A DNA stretch of 64,000 nt, from positions 1,922,001-1,986,000 of the forward strand of contig OY969779.1 of assembly GCA_963703015.1 (NCBI GenBank). The letters run 5' to 3'. This document shows, piece after piece, positions 1-9,232 of this stretch (position 1 is its first letter; every line of letters begins with the position of its first letter). The notes beneath the pieces are model-generated. The model searched no databases and was not told the origin of the DNA. It saw only the letters and a program-made list of their open reading frames with translations. Position numbers and translations under genes: made by a program. The stretch comes from Methanobacterium_B sp963703015. GTDB lineage: Archaea; Methanobacteriota; Methanobacteria; Methanobacteriales; Methanobacteriaceae.

Positions 1-700
1 CTGAAATATTTCCAGCATTACCCACAGGCAACACTATTCTGTCAGGAGACTTCCAACCTAGATCATCCACAATTTCAAATCCTATGGTTTTTTGGCCTTC
101 TAGACGGTATGGGTTAACAGAATTTAAAAGGTAAAGCTGCCCTTCCAATGCTAGTGATGTGACTGTTTCAAGTGCTTCATCGAAGTTTCCACGTATTGAG
201 ATAACTTCAGCACCATGAAACATTGCCTGTGCTAATTTTCCAAGTGCAACTTTCCCTGCAGGTAAGAGCACGATGCATCTTTTACCAGCTCTGGCTGCGT
301 AGGCTGCAAGTGAAGCAGATGTATTTCCTGTTGAAGCACATCCAACGGTGTTAACTCCAAGCTCAACGGCCTTTGTCATACCCACACTCATTCCCCTGTC
401 CTTAAAACTTCCAGTGGGGTTTGAACCTTCTACCTTAACATATAAATCTATTCCAAGTTCAGAGCCTAGTTTATCACATTTGCAAAAGGGGGTGCCTCCC
501 TCTTCCAGGCTCACAATTTTTGTTTCATCAACTGGTAAGAATTCCTTATACTTCCACATGGTGGATTTTCTGCAGCTGAAAATATCCTTAGAAATATCAG
601 GGCGACTAGAAACCACTTCGAGTGTGGAATCACATTTTTTACAGGTGTAAATTATTTCATCGATTTCGTATTCTTCTCCACACGATATACACTTCATCAT
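1..700 (-). CDS. thrC: Threonine synthase, N-terminal part (cut by window start)
   Basis: PLP enzyme that converts O-phosphohomoserine to threonine. The protein starts MMKCISCGEEYEID and has a rubredoxin-like zinc ribbon (CISC near residue 4, CKKC near residue 20). The PLP lysine follows in GSFKDRG, then a glycine-rich stretch (CASTGNTSAS). About 233 codons are present; the C-terminal half lies beyond position 1. Two adjacent ATG codons (700 and 697) follow an AAGTGAT site, so either could start the protein. A TATA-like TTATAAAT lies at about 737-730, and palindromic GAACnGTTC elements lie further upstream. Confidence 0.93.
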   Translation of the reverse strand, partial: MMKCISCGEEYEIDEIIYTCKKCDSTLEVVSSRPDISKDIFSCRKSTMWKYKEFLPVDETKIVSLEEGGTPFCKCDKLGSELGIDLYVKVEGSNPTGSFKDRGMSVGMTKAVELGVNTVGCASTGNTSASLAAYAARAGKRCIVLLPAGKVALGKLAQAMFHGAEVISIRGNFDEALETVTSLALEGQLYLLNSVNPYRLEGQKTIGFEIVDDLGWKSPDRIVLPVGNAGNIS

Positions 701-756
701 TATATCACTTGCTAATTTTTTTGTTGTAAATTTATAATATTATTTTTTGAATAAGA

Positions 757-806
757 AGTTCTGAACTGTTCTGTTTGGCCACATAATTTGTGGAAAGAAC
801 AGTTCT
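757..806. promoter_or_regulatory. Nested palindromes upstream of thrC (operator or hairpin)
   Basis: Seen directly: GAACTGTTCT (763-772) is the exact reverse complement of AGAACAGTTC (796-805). CCACA/TGTGG (779-783 and 789-793) form a second stem inside. Each outer arm is itself a palindrome of GAACnGTTC type: AGTTC-T-GAACT at 757-767 and AGAAC-A-GTTCT at 796-806. The element sits between the stop of the SpoIIM-like gene and the thrC promoter region, on the side a thrC regulator would use. It could be paired operator sites for thrC or the 3' hairpin of the upstream gene. The doubled palindromes favour an operator (inference). Confidence 0.5.
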
Positions 807-815
807 GCTTACTAT

Positions 816-1466
816 TTAAAGTACAGATTTAACGTAGTTTCCCCATGCAAGGGTGATATTGGCCTCTATGATTGCAGCAATAAGTAACAATACCACGGCT
901 ATAGATAGGAGTTTTAAAGATTCCCAAAATTCATCAATATGCATATCTAATATGTACTTGAACTGGGTTTTTTTCGAAATATCTGTTCTCATATGTATTA
1001 AATCCTTGAAAATATTCAGAACACAGCTTCCAAGCCTGAAACCTGCGGCTCCTGCAATTATAATTCCTAAGAGTTCAGGAATTCCATGAGGCAATGTGTA
1101 CACAATATAATCACTTAAGGGGAACTGTGTACCAGCATAGCCAATGAAAAGTCCGTTGAAGATAAGATATCCTACAGATATGATTCCTATGAATGCTCCA
1201 CCAATGTAAATTAATAGGGCGACATCTAAATTATTGAAGAATAATGAGAATGTGTTTAACTGTATCTGTCCATGGACAATTTTATTCTGGAATTCTCCAT
1301 AAACTCCTCCAAGAACAGGGCTTAAAAATCCTGCAAATGCATACCCTGCAAAAATAGATCCAAGGAGAATAACAGCTGAAAGTATTATGTATGTTTCGTT
1401 TCGCTTGTAAAGCCCACCAAAAAATCCATCGTATCGCTCTTTTTTCAAACTTTTCACATCCTTCAA
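816..1466 (-). CDS. SpoIIM-like (stage II sporulation protein M, DUF95) membrane protein
   Basis: Integral membrane protein of the SpoIIM/DUF95 family, common in non-sporulating archaea and of unknown role there. It has about five hydrophobic segments (near residues 27-50, 80-105, 110-130, 133-155, 185-208) and the family signature region around TLPHGIPELLGI in the middle. The listed start is a TTG at 1466. A second TTG at 1448 sits better behind an AAGGAT site, so the first six residues are uncertain. The gene stands alone between trpS and thrC on the same strand. No transport substrate or enzyme activity can be read from the sequence. Confidence 0.8.
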   Translation of the reverse strand: MKDVKSLKKERYDGFFGGLYKRNETYIILSAVILLGSIFAGYAFAGFLSPVLGGVYGEFQNKIVHGQIQLNTFSLFFNNLDVALLIYIGGAFIGIISVGYLIFNGLFIGYAGTQFPLSDYIVYTLPHGIPELLGIIIAGAAGFRLGSCVLNIFKDLIHMRTDISKKTQFKYILDMHIDEFWESLKLLSIAVVLLLIAAIIEANITLAWGNYVKSVL

Positions 1467-1521
1467 TTAGAATATTCAGAGATCGAACACATCTTTTAGG
1501 TATTATTTTTCAATTCTATTA

Positions 1522-2619
1522 TTAGTAATTACTTAATATCTTTCGGGCTTCTTCCTCTGCAACACTCCTTTTCTTGGAGAGATCTTCGAAGAAGATTCTT
1601 ATCAAGTTACTTGCCTTGGCTTTACATTCTCCACACATCATTGTCCCATTTTTACAGTCATGAAACATTTCCACAAGCTCTTTATCAGACTCCACCAGAT
1701 GGTAGAGAAGCATTTCATAAACAACACAATCTTCAGGAATGCCTCCCAATTTTTTTTGTTCGTCCAATCTCTCTCTTCCACCAGTTTTAGCAGTTTTAAT
1801 CTTCTTTTCTGCAACTTCTGGTTTGTCGCTCAAGAATATGGCCGTTTTTGGCTTGCTACTGGACATTTTATCTCCAGTTAATCCTGTGATGAATCTGTGG
1901 TAGGTTGAAGATGGTGATATGAAATTGAATTTGCTCTTCAAACGATCTGCAATGTCCCTTGTTAATCTAATATGAGGGTCCTGATCTGGCCCTACTGGCA
2001 CCACTGTTGGTTTAGGTCCACCAAATTCTTCTAACTGAGGATGTAAAATATCTGCAACTTGTACCAGTGGAACATAGAGATGAGATATGTTGGTTGAACC
2101 TGAAAATCCATAGATTGCTTTCATCTCATTTAGGTTCACCCTTCTACCAGTTAGATATGCTAAACTTTGGACTGCTTTGTTCTCTGATTGCAGGTAACAG
2201 TGAATATTTTTCTTTTTAAAGTCCAGTCCAAGTGCAATGTAATTGGTGAGGTATTCAACAATTGCAAGTTCCCTTGAATCTTCAAATTCAATATCTCTTG
2301 CTGAATATGATTCCATATCTGCAATTGGTATGAATATGTCTGCGCCATGCTTTTGGTACCATATTAACTGATCTACAATCATTTTATGGCCTATATGCAT
2401 TTTTCCACTGGGCATCATACCTGATACAACTGCAAATTTGGATTTTTCTCGTATTGCTTTAGCTATTCTACCATAATCCCTTTGACCAAATATTATTCCC
2501 CTCTTCATGAGGACTGGTGGATCATCCACTTCAGGCAGAAGGTCTTCGAATGGCTTAATTCCGAACTGTTCAATGAGATTTTCGTAGTCTAAAACAGCTG
2601 AACTCCATGGGTCTATCAC
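1522..2619 (-). CDS. trpS: Tryptophanyl-tRNA synthetase
   Basis: Class I aminoacyl-tRNA synthetase that charges tRNA-Trp. The HIGH-like motif is MHIGH within SGMMPSGKMHIGH (near residue 77), and the KMSSS loop is exact (DKMSSSKPK, near residue 252). The substrate-pocket segment VPVGPDQDPH is typical of the archaeal/eukaryotic TrpRS branch. At 365 residues the length is normal for archaea. Translation starts at a GTG at 2619 behind GGTGAT; no in-frame ATG is available nearby. A cysteine cluster near the C-terminus (CKNGTMMCGECKA) resembles a small metal site. Confidence 0.96.
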   Translation of the reverse strand: MIDPWSSAVLDYENLIEQFGIKPFEDLLPEVDDPPVLMKRGIIFGQRDYGRIAKAIREKSKFAVVSGMMPSGKMHIGHKMIVDQLIWYQKHGADIFIPIADMESYSARDIEFEDSRELAIVEYLTNYIALGLDFKKKNIHCYLQSENKAVQSLAYLTGRRVNLNEMKAIYGFSGSTNISHLYVPLVQVADILHPQLEEFGGPKPTVVPVGPDQDPHIRLTRDIADRLKSKFNFISPSSTYHRFITGLTGDKMSSSKPKTAIFLSDKPEVAEKKIKTAKTGGRERLDEQKKLGGIPEDCVVYEMLLYHLVESDKELVEMFHDCKNGTMMCGECKAKASNLIRIFFEDLSKKRSVAEEEARKILSNY

Positions 2620-2697
2620 TAAATCACCTTAAAATTTACTAGTACAATTTTTAATTTTCATATAATCTACTCATGCTTAAAATATCCATAAACCAAT

Positions 2698-3201
2698 TTA
2701 AGGCCTAGTCCATTCAACATTGTAGTAAGTTATATCATTTTCTTCGTCAACTACCGCAAACAACAATTTTTTATTCACTCCATGTGCAACACGGACATAA
2801 CTGGACAGATCAGACATCAGGAATTCACTGTTCTCACTTGCCACTTTAACAAGGTAATTCGAATGTCCATCTCCAGGGGATTTTCCACGATCATATAATC
2901 TGAATTCAGATCCATATTTGAATCCAGTTTTTACTATGTAACCTCTGTTACGTAAGTCCCTGTACACTATGTAATTGGAAAATTCACTGGTTTTCCTTAT
3001 CAATCCAAACATTTCCTCGATAGAAATTTCTTCACCATCATCTTCAACTTCTAATTTTCCCTTTTCCATTAAATAAAGGGCTTCTACAAATGAAAGTTGA
3101 AGTCCATCTTCGGATAAATTTCCAAAATGGCTTTTTTCGTGGATTTTTGCGGTATTTCCGTTTTTAACTATTACGATGTCACCAGATAATTCTGCGTTCA
3201 T
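2698..3201 (-). CDS. endA: tRNA-splicing endonuclease
   Basis: Cuts pre-tRNA introns at bulge-helix-bulge sites. The C-terminal catalytic domain is clear: IVYRDLRNRGYIVKTGFKYG, then the general-acid tyrosine/histidine region (YDRGKSPGDGHSNYLV, with VAHG further on) and the C-terminal strand ending in NVEWTRP. At about 167 residues it is the short single-catalytic-domain form expected to act as a homotetramer. I place the start at the ATG at 3201 behind GTGGTG; two GTG codons lie just upstream. It lies between trpS and the hexuloisomerase gene. Confidence 0.94.
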   Translation of the reverse strand: MNAELSGDIVIVKNGNTAKIHEKSHFGNLSEDGLQLSFVEALYLMEKGKLEVEDDGEEISIEEMFGLIRKTSEFSNYIVYRDLRNRGYIVKTGFKYGSEFRLYDRGKSPGDGHSNYLVKVASENSEFLMSDLSSYVRVAHGVNKKLLFAVVDEENDITYYNVEWTRP

Positions 3202-3249
3202 ATACACCACACTTGATTTTATAATATTTATAGTATTAATTTCATGAAA

Positions 3250-3834
3250 TTATTCGATGGTTGCATGTCTCAGTTTGAGATCGTCTTCTTTCTTACCTAA
3301 ACGTGCCATAAATTCTGCTATAAGTCCATCTAGAAACAGATGTGTTGTGTCTTCAAACAGTGTTCCCATTGGTGTTAGATCATCATAATTTCCCTTTAGA
3401 ACTGCGGAAGTGTAATGTTTCCATGGTGTCTTAGTTTTACTTTCAATTTTCACACAAACATCAAGATAGATTCCTAGTGTAGAAGAGGGAGTGGCTGTTA
3501 TGCCTATCACAGTGGCTCCGGAATTAGCTGCAGTTCCAGCTGCCAGTGTAACAGTCCTAGTTTCCCCAGAACCAGATATGGCTATTAAACAATCATTTTT
3601 ATTAATAGCAGGGGTTGTGACATCACCAATTACGTACACAACAAATCCTAAATGCATCAACCTCATTGCGAATGCTTTACCAATCAACTCTGATCTACCG
3701 CTTCCAACTATGAACACAGATTTAGCATTCTGGATAGTGGTGATCATCTGGTCTACTTGGGCACCATCAATCTTATCTATGACTGCTAGGGCGTGTTTAG
3801 TTATGTTTTCCACAGTTTTTTTAATGTGTTCCAT
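3250..3834 (-). CDS. hxlB: 6-phospho-3-hexuloisomerase
   Basis: SIS-domain isomerase that interconverts hexulose 6-phosphate and fructose 6-phosphate in the ribulose monophosphate route, which methanogens use to make pentose phosphates. SIS signatures visible: IVGSGRSELIGKAFAMRLMH (near residues 42-61) and AISGSGETRTV (near 87). The segment LTPMGTLFEDTTHLFLDG is typical of this isomerase and includes the Glu thought to be catalytic. Length 194 residues is normal. No hexulose-phosphate synthase gene is adjacent; in this group that activity is usually fused to Fae elsewhere. Confidence 0.92.
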   Translation of the reverse strand: MEHIKKTVENITKHALAVIDKIDGAQVDQMITTIQNAKSVFIVGSGRSELIGKAFAMRLMHLGFVVYVIGDVTTPAINKNDCLIAISGSGETRTVTLAAGTAANSGATVIGITATPSSTLGIYLDVCVKIESKTKTPWKHYTSAVLKGNYDDLTPMGTLFEDTTHLFLDGLIAEFMARLGKKEDDLKLRHATIE

Positions 3835-3883
3835 TCACAGACCTTCAAATTGTTTGTATTATATTTGTGGTTAATTTTTTAAT

Positions 3884-4552
3884 CTAAATATTGCTTATTC
3901 TTATTCCTGCGTTTTTAACTTTGTTTCGAATATTTAAATTAATGAGTAGGGGTGTCAATTTCTCAACGATCCTGGCATTTTCAAGTGCTCCGCATTCAAT
4001 GGCTTTAACACCGGAAATTTTCTCTGCAAGTTCCATAACAATCAGATTTGATTCATGATCATCGCCTGAAACAAGACAGTCACATTCAACATTTTCATCC
4101 ACGGTAGTTAAACTAGATGCACTGATATTACAAAATGCAGAAACAACAACAGCATTATCACCAAGGAATTCAGCAGATCTTTCCGCTGCAGATCCCTCCC
4201 AGAGGTCCACATACCTTGTTGGTTTACCACCTAAACATCCTTCAAGTGGCGAGGTTGCATCAACAAATATTTCACCGCTTAAATTGTCCTTGATGGATTT
4301 TAATGTTACCATCTGTGCTTGAAGTGGAACAGTTAAAATAATGATATCTCCCTTTGAAGCAGCATCCTGGTTGGTCATTGCTGTTAAGTTTGGAAGATCT
4401 TCACTACTTAAGATGTCCTTCATAAGATCCACGGCTGTTTCAGCCTTTTTAATATCTCTTGATCCTACTATTACATCTTCTCCTGCCATCACAAATCTCA
4501 ATGCAAGTCCAAGTCCCTGATCTCCTGTACCGCCAATTATTGCTATTTTCAA
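3884..4552 (-). CDS. npdG: F420H2:NADP+ oxidoreductase
   Basis: Cytosolic enzyme that moves hydride between reduced coenzyme F420 and NADP+, supplying NADPH to a methanogen. The N-terminal Rossmann motif is LKIAIIGGTGDQGLGLALRF, followed by the NADP-binding VGSRD segment. Length is about 222 residues, normal for Fno. I place the start at TTG 4552: the AAGGGG site lies 9 nt upstream, inside the alternative reading from ATG 4570, and the Rossmann motif then begins at residue 2 as in relatives. The longer form would add six residues (MKGLFN). Confidence 0.94.
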   Translation of the reverse strand: MKIAIIGGTGDQGLGLALRFVMAGEDVIVGSRDIKKAETAVDLMKDILSSEDLPNLTAMTNQDAASKGDIIILTVPLQAQMVTLKSIKDNLSGEIFVDATSPLEGCLGGKPTRYVDLWEGSAAERSAEFLGDNAVVVSAFCNISASSLTTVDENVECDCLVSGDDHESNLIVMELAEKISGVKAIECGALENARIVEKLTPLLINLNIRNKVKNAGIRISNI

Positions 4553-4723
4553 ATTAAACAACCCCTTCATAAATTTTCATTGTATTATCATCCTTATTTC
4601 ATCTGATAACATGGTATATTTTCAACAATATATAAAAAATAGGATTTGATTTCATGGATAGGATGATCCAGAATCAATTAATAGATCCTAAGATGAAGAT
4701 CCCATGGAGTTAATATAAAATAT

Positions 4724-5479
4724 TTAGATCTTCAACTCATTTTTAATATAATCCAAACTTTCTGTGACAGCAGCAGGATCCTTTACTTCGACAACTAATA
4801 TTCCGTCATAATTCACAGATTTTAACTCTTTAAATAATGATTTGAAATCTATGTCTGCACTTCCAATTGCATCGTGGCTGTCATAGCTTCCATCGTTGTC
4901 TGATAGATGAATATGTTTAATTCTATTGGAACTTAACATTTCCTCAACAGAGAAGTTCATGTTGTAGGCATGGCCAACATCCAAAGTTATATATGAATCT
5001 AACTCCTCTGCTACATTGTGAACTTCGTTTAAATCCTTTAAAAGGAGTTCTTCAAAATCCGGCATATTTTCGATACATATCATGATCCCGTTTTCATCTG
5101 CATAGTTTGAACATTCCCTCAAAGATTCCAAACTATGCTCTTTGATCCTGTCAATGAATTTTTTTCCAAGGATTGGAACTTGACCTGGATGCACAACAAC
5201 AAGATCACTTCCAAGTGATACTGCAGTATCTATTGAATTTTTGATCTGTGACACCGATGATGTTCTCATCTTATCGTTGTAGCTTGCGATGTTAACATCT
5301 GATAAAGGTGAGTGAATACTGATCTTGATGTTGTAAGACCCTACAACATCGCTGTCAATATTGTTGTAGGGATATTCATTCATTATTTCACAGTATTCCA
5401 CATTCCTATCTTCTAAACATGTTAACACAGACTCCATGGGTGCAGGGGAAAGTGCCAATGTAGATACTCCTATTTTCAT
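4724..5479 (-). CDS. Sugar phosphate isomerase/epimerase-like TIM-barrel protein
   Basis: Xylose-isomerase-like TIM barrel of the AP-endonuclease-2 family. It opens MKIGVSTLAL. Metal-ligand type segments are spread through the chain: HSPLSDVNIA, VVHPGQ, ICIENMP, TLDVGHAYN, HIHLSDNDG and VVEVKDP. About 251 residues. The substrate cannot be named from sequence; relatives range from endonuclease IV to inositol and hydroxypyruvate isomerases. The start is the ATG at 5479, with a possible TTG two codons earlier. It lies 19 nt or more downstream of the PIN-ATPase gene and may share its transcript. Confidence 0.75.
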   Translation of the reverse strand: MKIGVSTLALSPAPMESVLTCLEDRNVEYCEIMNEYPYNNIDSDVVGSYNIKISIHSPLSDVNIASYNDKMRTSSVSQIKNSIDTAVSLGSDLVVVHPGQVPILGKKFIDRIKEHSLESLRECSNYADENGIMICIENMPDFEELLLKDLNEVHNVAEELDSYITLDVGHAYNMNFSVEEMLSSNRIKHIHLSDNDGSYDSHDAIGSADIDFKSLFKELKSVNYDGILVVEVKDPAAVTESLDYIKNELKI

Positions 5480-5504
5480 GTTCAATCATTTCTCCATGAT
5501 TAGT

Positions 5505-7340
5505 TTATTCTTGTCTGATCCTGGCGTATATTGGTATGTTCTTTTTCATTGCATTGACTATTATTGTTGCCAGTTCAATGTCCTGTTTGATCTTTATGTT
5601 ACCCTTCTTGCCCACGGTGGCTGTGAATAGGTAGTCTTCATCAACCAAAATATCGAATGGAGTACCAACAACGTTTTTCTTAAAATTTAAAACCACGTAA
5701 TTGCCTGAGATTTCTGTGTCCACTTTGAAGCTGTTTTCCATTTTTTTAATTTCTTTAACTTCAAGGGCTTCCACTCCAATGCTTATTCCAATCTTCTTTT
5801 CAACTTCATCTATAGTTTTTCCCTTTTTACCAATGAGCTTAGGAATGTTATCTTCGTTGATGCGTACAGTGGCCCGTTTATCAGATTTCATGTCCACTTC
5901 TACTGTTGCATTAGGAATTCTTCTCTTGATCTCCTTCACTATTTCCTTTTCAGCAATCTTTTGTATAGGTGTTTTTTCGTATTTTTCAACACCCACATCC
6001 ATGACTATTGTTTGTTCACCGTAGGTGTATACTTCGTGAACCAGATCACCTGTTTCAAAGTCAGTAATTTCAATCACAGGTCTTGAAAGGTCTGCTTCCA
6101 ACATGCCTGTTGGAACCTTCACAGTCAGTTTAACATCATAGATAGCAGCTACTTCACCGTTGTTTATGAAGATGGTTGTATCAACAATTGAAGGTATCAT
6201 TCCAAGTTCCACACGACCAATTATTCTTTGAATAGCGTCTATTGGTCTTGTTGCATGAACCACTCCAATCATGCCCACACCTGCAAGTCTCATATCTGCA
6301 AATATCCTGAAATCCTTGGTTCTTCTGAGTTCATCGTATATGGTGTAGTCTGGTCTGACCAATAGTAGAATATCAGCAGTTTTTCCCATGTCCTTTTCAA
6401 GGGGTGCGTACTGAGTAATTTCATCTCCTACCTGAAGATCACGTGGTGATTCCATGGTTTTAACAATTGCACTCATATCTGTGCTGTAAAATTCTGCAAC
6501 TGCCTGTGCAAATGTTGTTTTACCAGCTCCAGGTGATCCTGCAATTAAAATTCCCTTGGCACTGGTTTTTAATCTGTCGACCAATTTTTCTGGAAGTTTA
6601 TAATCCTCCATAGATACCTTGGTAATTGGTCTTACAACGGTAATTTCAACTCCGTCTGAAAATGGAGGTCTGGCTATAGATATTCTGTATTCCCTAAACT
6701 GTACAACTGTAGCACCTTCCATTTCAATTTCGATAAAACTTTTAAAATCACTTTTAGCCATTTCAGTTATTTCTCTGGCCATTTTTTCGAGTTCCAACCT
6801 TTTAAGTGGACTTGAACCAATTTTAACCAGATTTATATTGCCGGGACTTCCTTTTTTGGCCATTGGAACTACATTTTCCTTCAGATGAATTGACATGGTG
6901 TCTTCATCAAAGTATTTGGCTATTATCAACTCTTTATAGCCTATCATTTCCGGTTTAAGGTAGATGGCCTCCAATCCTTGAGCTTGGGCAACTTCCCTCT
7001 GTACCTTGTCGCTGGTTATGAGTGTGGCGTTGAGTTCACCGGCTGTATCCCTGATCATGGCATCAATTTCCCCACCCTTTGCAAGGGCTATTTCATCAGG
7101 GGTGGGTCTTCTGCCAACGTAGCTTAGCTTAATTTTTCCTTCTGCACACAATCTCTGCAATTCTTTAAGCTCACCTAAGCCATTAAAACCAGTTTCTCGA
7201 CCTTTATTGGCTTGGTTTTCAAGTTCTGATATCACTGCCTTTGGGACTATGACTTCGCATCCATGATAATCTTTGTCTAGTACGATCTTAGTAATTCTAC
7301 CATCAACTATTACACTTGTATCTGGAACGATTTTCATCAT
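5505..7340 (-). CDS. PIN domain - PilT-type ATPase - KH domain protein
   Basis: Archaeal three-part protein thought to act on RNA. N-terminal PIN nuclease fold: VPDTSVIVDGR with acidic residues (residues about 5-15), GGEIDAMIRD and TSDKVQ (about 85-115). The centre is a secretion-type ATPase with Walker A GSPGAGKTT (near 270) and TTIFINNGEVAAIYDV later. Near the C-terminus a KH motif, IPKLIGKKGKTIDEVEKKIG (about 510-530), indicates RNA binding. Length 611 residues is normal for the family. Start ATG 7340 (or the next codon, 7337) lies behind GGAGAGAA, inside the end of hisI, so the two are translationally coupled. The cellular role is not established. Confidence 0.88.
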   Translation of the reverse strand: MMKIVPDTSVIVDGRITKIVLDKDYHGCEVIVPKAVISELENQANKGRETGFNGLGELKELQRLCAEGKIKLSYVGRRPTPDEIALAKGGEIDAMIRDTAGELNATLITSDKVQREVAQAQGLEAIYLKPEMIGYKELIIAKYFDEDTMSIHLKENVVPMAKKGSPGNINLVKIGSSPLKRLELEKMAREITEMAKSDFKSFIEIEMEGATVVQFREYRISIARPPFSDGVEITVVRPITKVSMEDYKLPEKLVDRLKTSAKGILIAGSPGAGKTTFAQAVAEFYSTDMSAIVKTMESPRDLQVGDEITQYAPLEKDMGKTADILLLVRPDYTIYDELRRTKDFRIFADMRLAGVGMIGVVHATRPIDAIQRIIGRVELGMIPSIVDTTIFINNGEVAAIYDVKLTVKVPTGMLEADLSRPVIEITDFETGDLVHEVYTYGEQTIVMDVGVEKYEKTPIQKIAEKEIVKEIKRRIPNATVEVDMKSDKRATVRINEDNIPKLIGKKGKTIDEVEKKIGISIGVEALEVKEIKKMENSFKVDTEISGNYVVLNFKKNVVGTPFDILVDEDYLFTATVGKKGNIKIKQDIELATIIVNAMKKNIPIYARIRQE

Positions 7341-7735
7341 TTCTCTCCATAAATCTGTTCTGGTTCGAATATTTTCTGTTTTACCAGTTTCAATTCTCCT
7401 GAATCAGTTTCTATTTTCCTGAAAAAACAGGAATAATAACCTTCATGACAAGCCCCACCATTCTGCTTAACCTTTAAAAGAACAGCATCTTCATCACAAT
7501 CCGTTAAAATTTCTTTAACTTCCTGTGTATGTCCTGAACTTTCTCCCTTGAGCCAGAGTTTTTTCCGTGAAGTACTGTAGTAATGCGCAGTACCGGTTTC
7601 AAAGGTTTTTGTAAGGGCTTCTTCATTCATATATGCAACCATTAACACTTCAGAACTAACATGGTCCTGTGCTATGGCTATGACTAACTTTTCTCCCCCT
7701 ACTTCATGTCTGAAATTTAGATCAAGTTTATCCAT
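7337..7735 (-). CDS. hisI: Phosphoribosyl-AMP cyclohydrolase
   Basis: Third enzyme of histidine synthesis; opens the adenine ring of phosphoribosyl-AMP. Visible motifs: TAHYYSTSRKKLWLKGESSG, the acidic metal site DCDEDAVLLKV, and the zinc-binding CHEGYYSCFF. It is a stand-alone cyclohydrolase without the HisE pyrophosphohydrolase domain. I place the start at ATG 7735 (MDKLDLNFRH) behind a good GAGAGGAT site; a longer reading begins at 7765. The stop overlaps the start of the PIN-ATPase gene by 4 nt. Confidence 0.94.
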   Translation of the reverse strand: MDKLDLNFRHEVGGEKLVIAIAQDHVSSEVLMVAYMNEEALTKTFETGTAHYYSTSRKKLWLKGESSGHTQEVKEILTDCDEDAVLLKVKQNGGACHEGYYSCFFRKIETDSGELKLVKQKIFEPEQIYGEK

Positions 7736-7789
7736 TATAATCCTCTCAACATCCATTATTGTCATAAATTTTTTTTTTAGGCTTAAAGA

Positions 7790-9079
7790 TCACATTAATT
7801 TAGTCTTGAAGTAGGATTCTACTTCTGAAATCTTCACAGATTCCTGTTCTCCAGATTTCATATCCTTAACTGTTACTTTGTCCTCTTCAAACTCTCTGGA
7901 TCCCAGAAGAACAACGTAACTTATTTGTTTTGTGTCAGCGTATGAAAGGATCTTCTTCAACTTTTTACCAACCAGATCAACTTCTGCACCAATATTGTTT
8001 TTCCTTAATTTTTGGACAATTTCATAGCCAGTAAGGCTTAAATCTGAATTTAAAGGTGCCACAAATACTTTGACAGCTTCCTCTTTGTTTATGATTGTGT
8101 CCTGTTTTTTCAAGGCTTCCATAACCCTGTCAAAACCGAATGCAAATCCTGTGGATTCAACCTTTTCCCCACCAAACAGCTCTATTAAGTTGTAGGTTCC
8201 CCCACCACTTATCTGTTTTTGTGCACCAAGACCATGAACATAGATCTCGAAAACTGTGCCGGTGTAGTAATCCAATCCACGAGCAATACCGAGGTTAACT
8301 GTGTAATTTGAAAATCCAAAAGCTTTTAATGCTTCTAAAAGTTTTTCAAGTTCGAACAATGCATTACACGCTTTTTCGCTGCAGTTGATCAGTGACTCTG
8401 CATCCTTCAATATTGATGCATCACCCTTCATATCAATAAGTTTTAGTAACAGTTCTTTAGAATCTTGATCAGTATTTATGGAGTTTAGAAGGGTTTTAAG
8501 TTCTTCAGCATCCCCTTTATCGATGGCTGCCATAACCTGATCTTGGGTGTCGCCTAAAATTTTTGCATCGTTTAATATGTTCCTCAGAATTCCAAGGTTT
8601 CCAATATGTATTTCATAATTTTCAAGTCCCAGTTCATCCAGACAGTGTGCTGCCATGCTTATTACTTCAGCTTCAGAACCTGGTGATTTACCACCTATTA
8701 GTTCACAACCCAACTGCCAGAACTGCCTAAATCTACCTGCCTGAGGTCTTTCATACCTGAAACAGCTACCAAAGTAGTACATTTTAACAGGTTTAGGTGC
8801 TTTTTGAAGTTCTTTGATGTACATTCTTGCCACTGGGGCGGTTAGTTCTGGTCTAAGGGCAAGGTCTCTTCCACTTTTGTCTTGAAAGTGATATATTTGG
8901 TCCTTAATTCCTTCTCCGGATTTTGTTGTGAACAACGATAATTCTTCAAAGATAGGAGTTTTAATTTCTCCGTAACCATAAGATTCAAATATTCTTTTCA
9001 TGGTGTTTTCTACATTTTTTCTTTCCTTCATCTCTTCAAAAAGAAAATCTCTGGTTCCTCTAGGTCTTTGTAATTCCAT
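7790..9079 (-). CDS. hisS: Histidyl-tRNA synthetase
   Basis: Class II synthetase that charges tRNA-His. Motif 1 opens the protein (LQRPRGTRDF). Motif 2 appears as YFGSCFRYERPQAGRFRQFW. The histidine-specific motifs are LGIARGLDYYTGTVFEIY and the motif 3 region GFAFGFDRVMEAL. The C-terminal alpha/beta anticodon-binding domain starts near VFVAPL. About 429 residues, normal. The preferred start is ATG 9079 behind GGTAGGGA; an ATG at 9097 would add six residues. It sits upstream of hisI on the same strand. Confidence 0.96.
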   Translation of the reverse strand: MELQRPRGTRDFLFEEMKERKNVENTMKRIFESYGYGEIKTPIFEELSLFTTKSGEGIKDQIYHFQDKSGRDLALRPELTAPVARMYIKELQKAPKPVKMYYFGSCFRYERPQAGRFRQFWQLGCELIGGKSPGSEAEVISMAAHCLDELGLENYEIHIGNLGILRNILNDAKILGDTQDQVMAAIDKGDAEELKTLLNSINTDQDSKELLLKLIDMKGDASILKDAESLINCSEKACNALFELEKLLEALKAFGFSNYTVNLGIARGLDYYTGTVFEIYVHGLGAQKQISGGGTYNLIELFGGEKVESTGFAFGFDRVMEALKKQDTIINKEEAVKVFVAPLNSDLSLTGYEIVQKLRKNNIGAEVDLVGKKLKKILSYADTKQISYVVLLGSREFEEDKVTVKDMKSGEQESVKISEVESYFKTKLM

Positions 9080-9232
9080 TTTATTCTTCCCTACCATTGT
9101 AAATTTAAATTAATTTATTTTTCTAGGAGTCTCGTATCAACTATAAACTATTAGGCTCGATGTTTTTAAAATATGGTTGTTTTCTACAAAAAGAATACTT
9201 GTTCAAAATCAATGGAAATTTTTAATTTTAGT

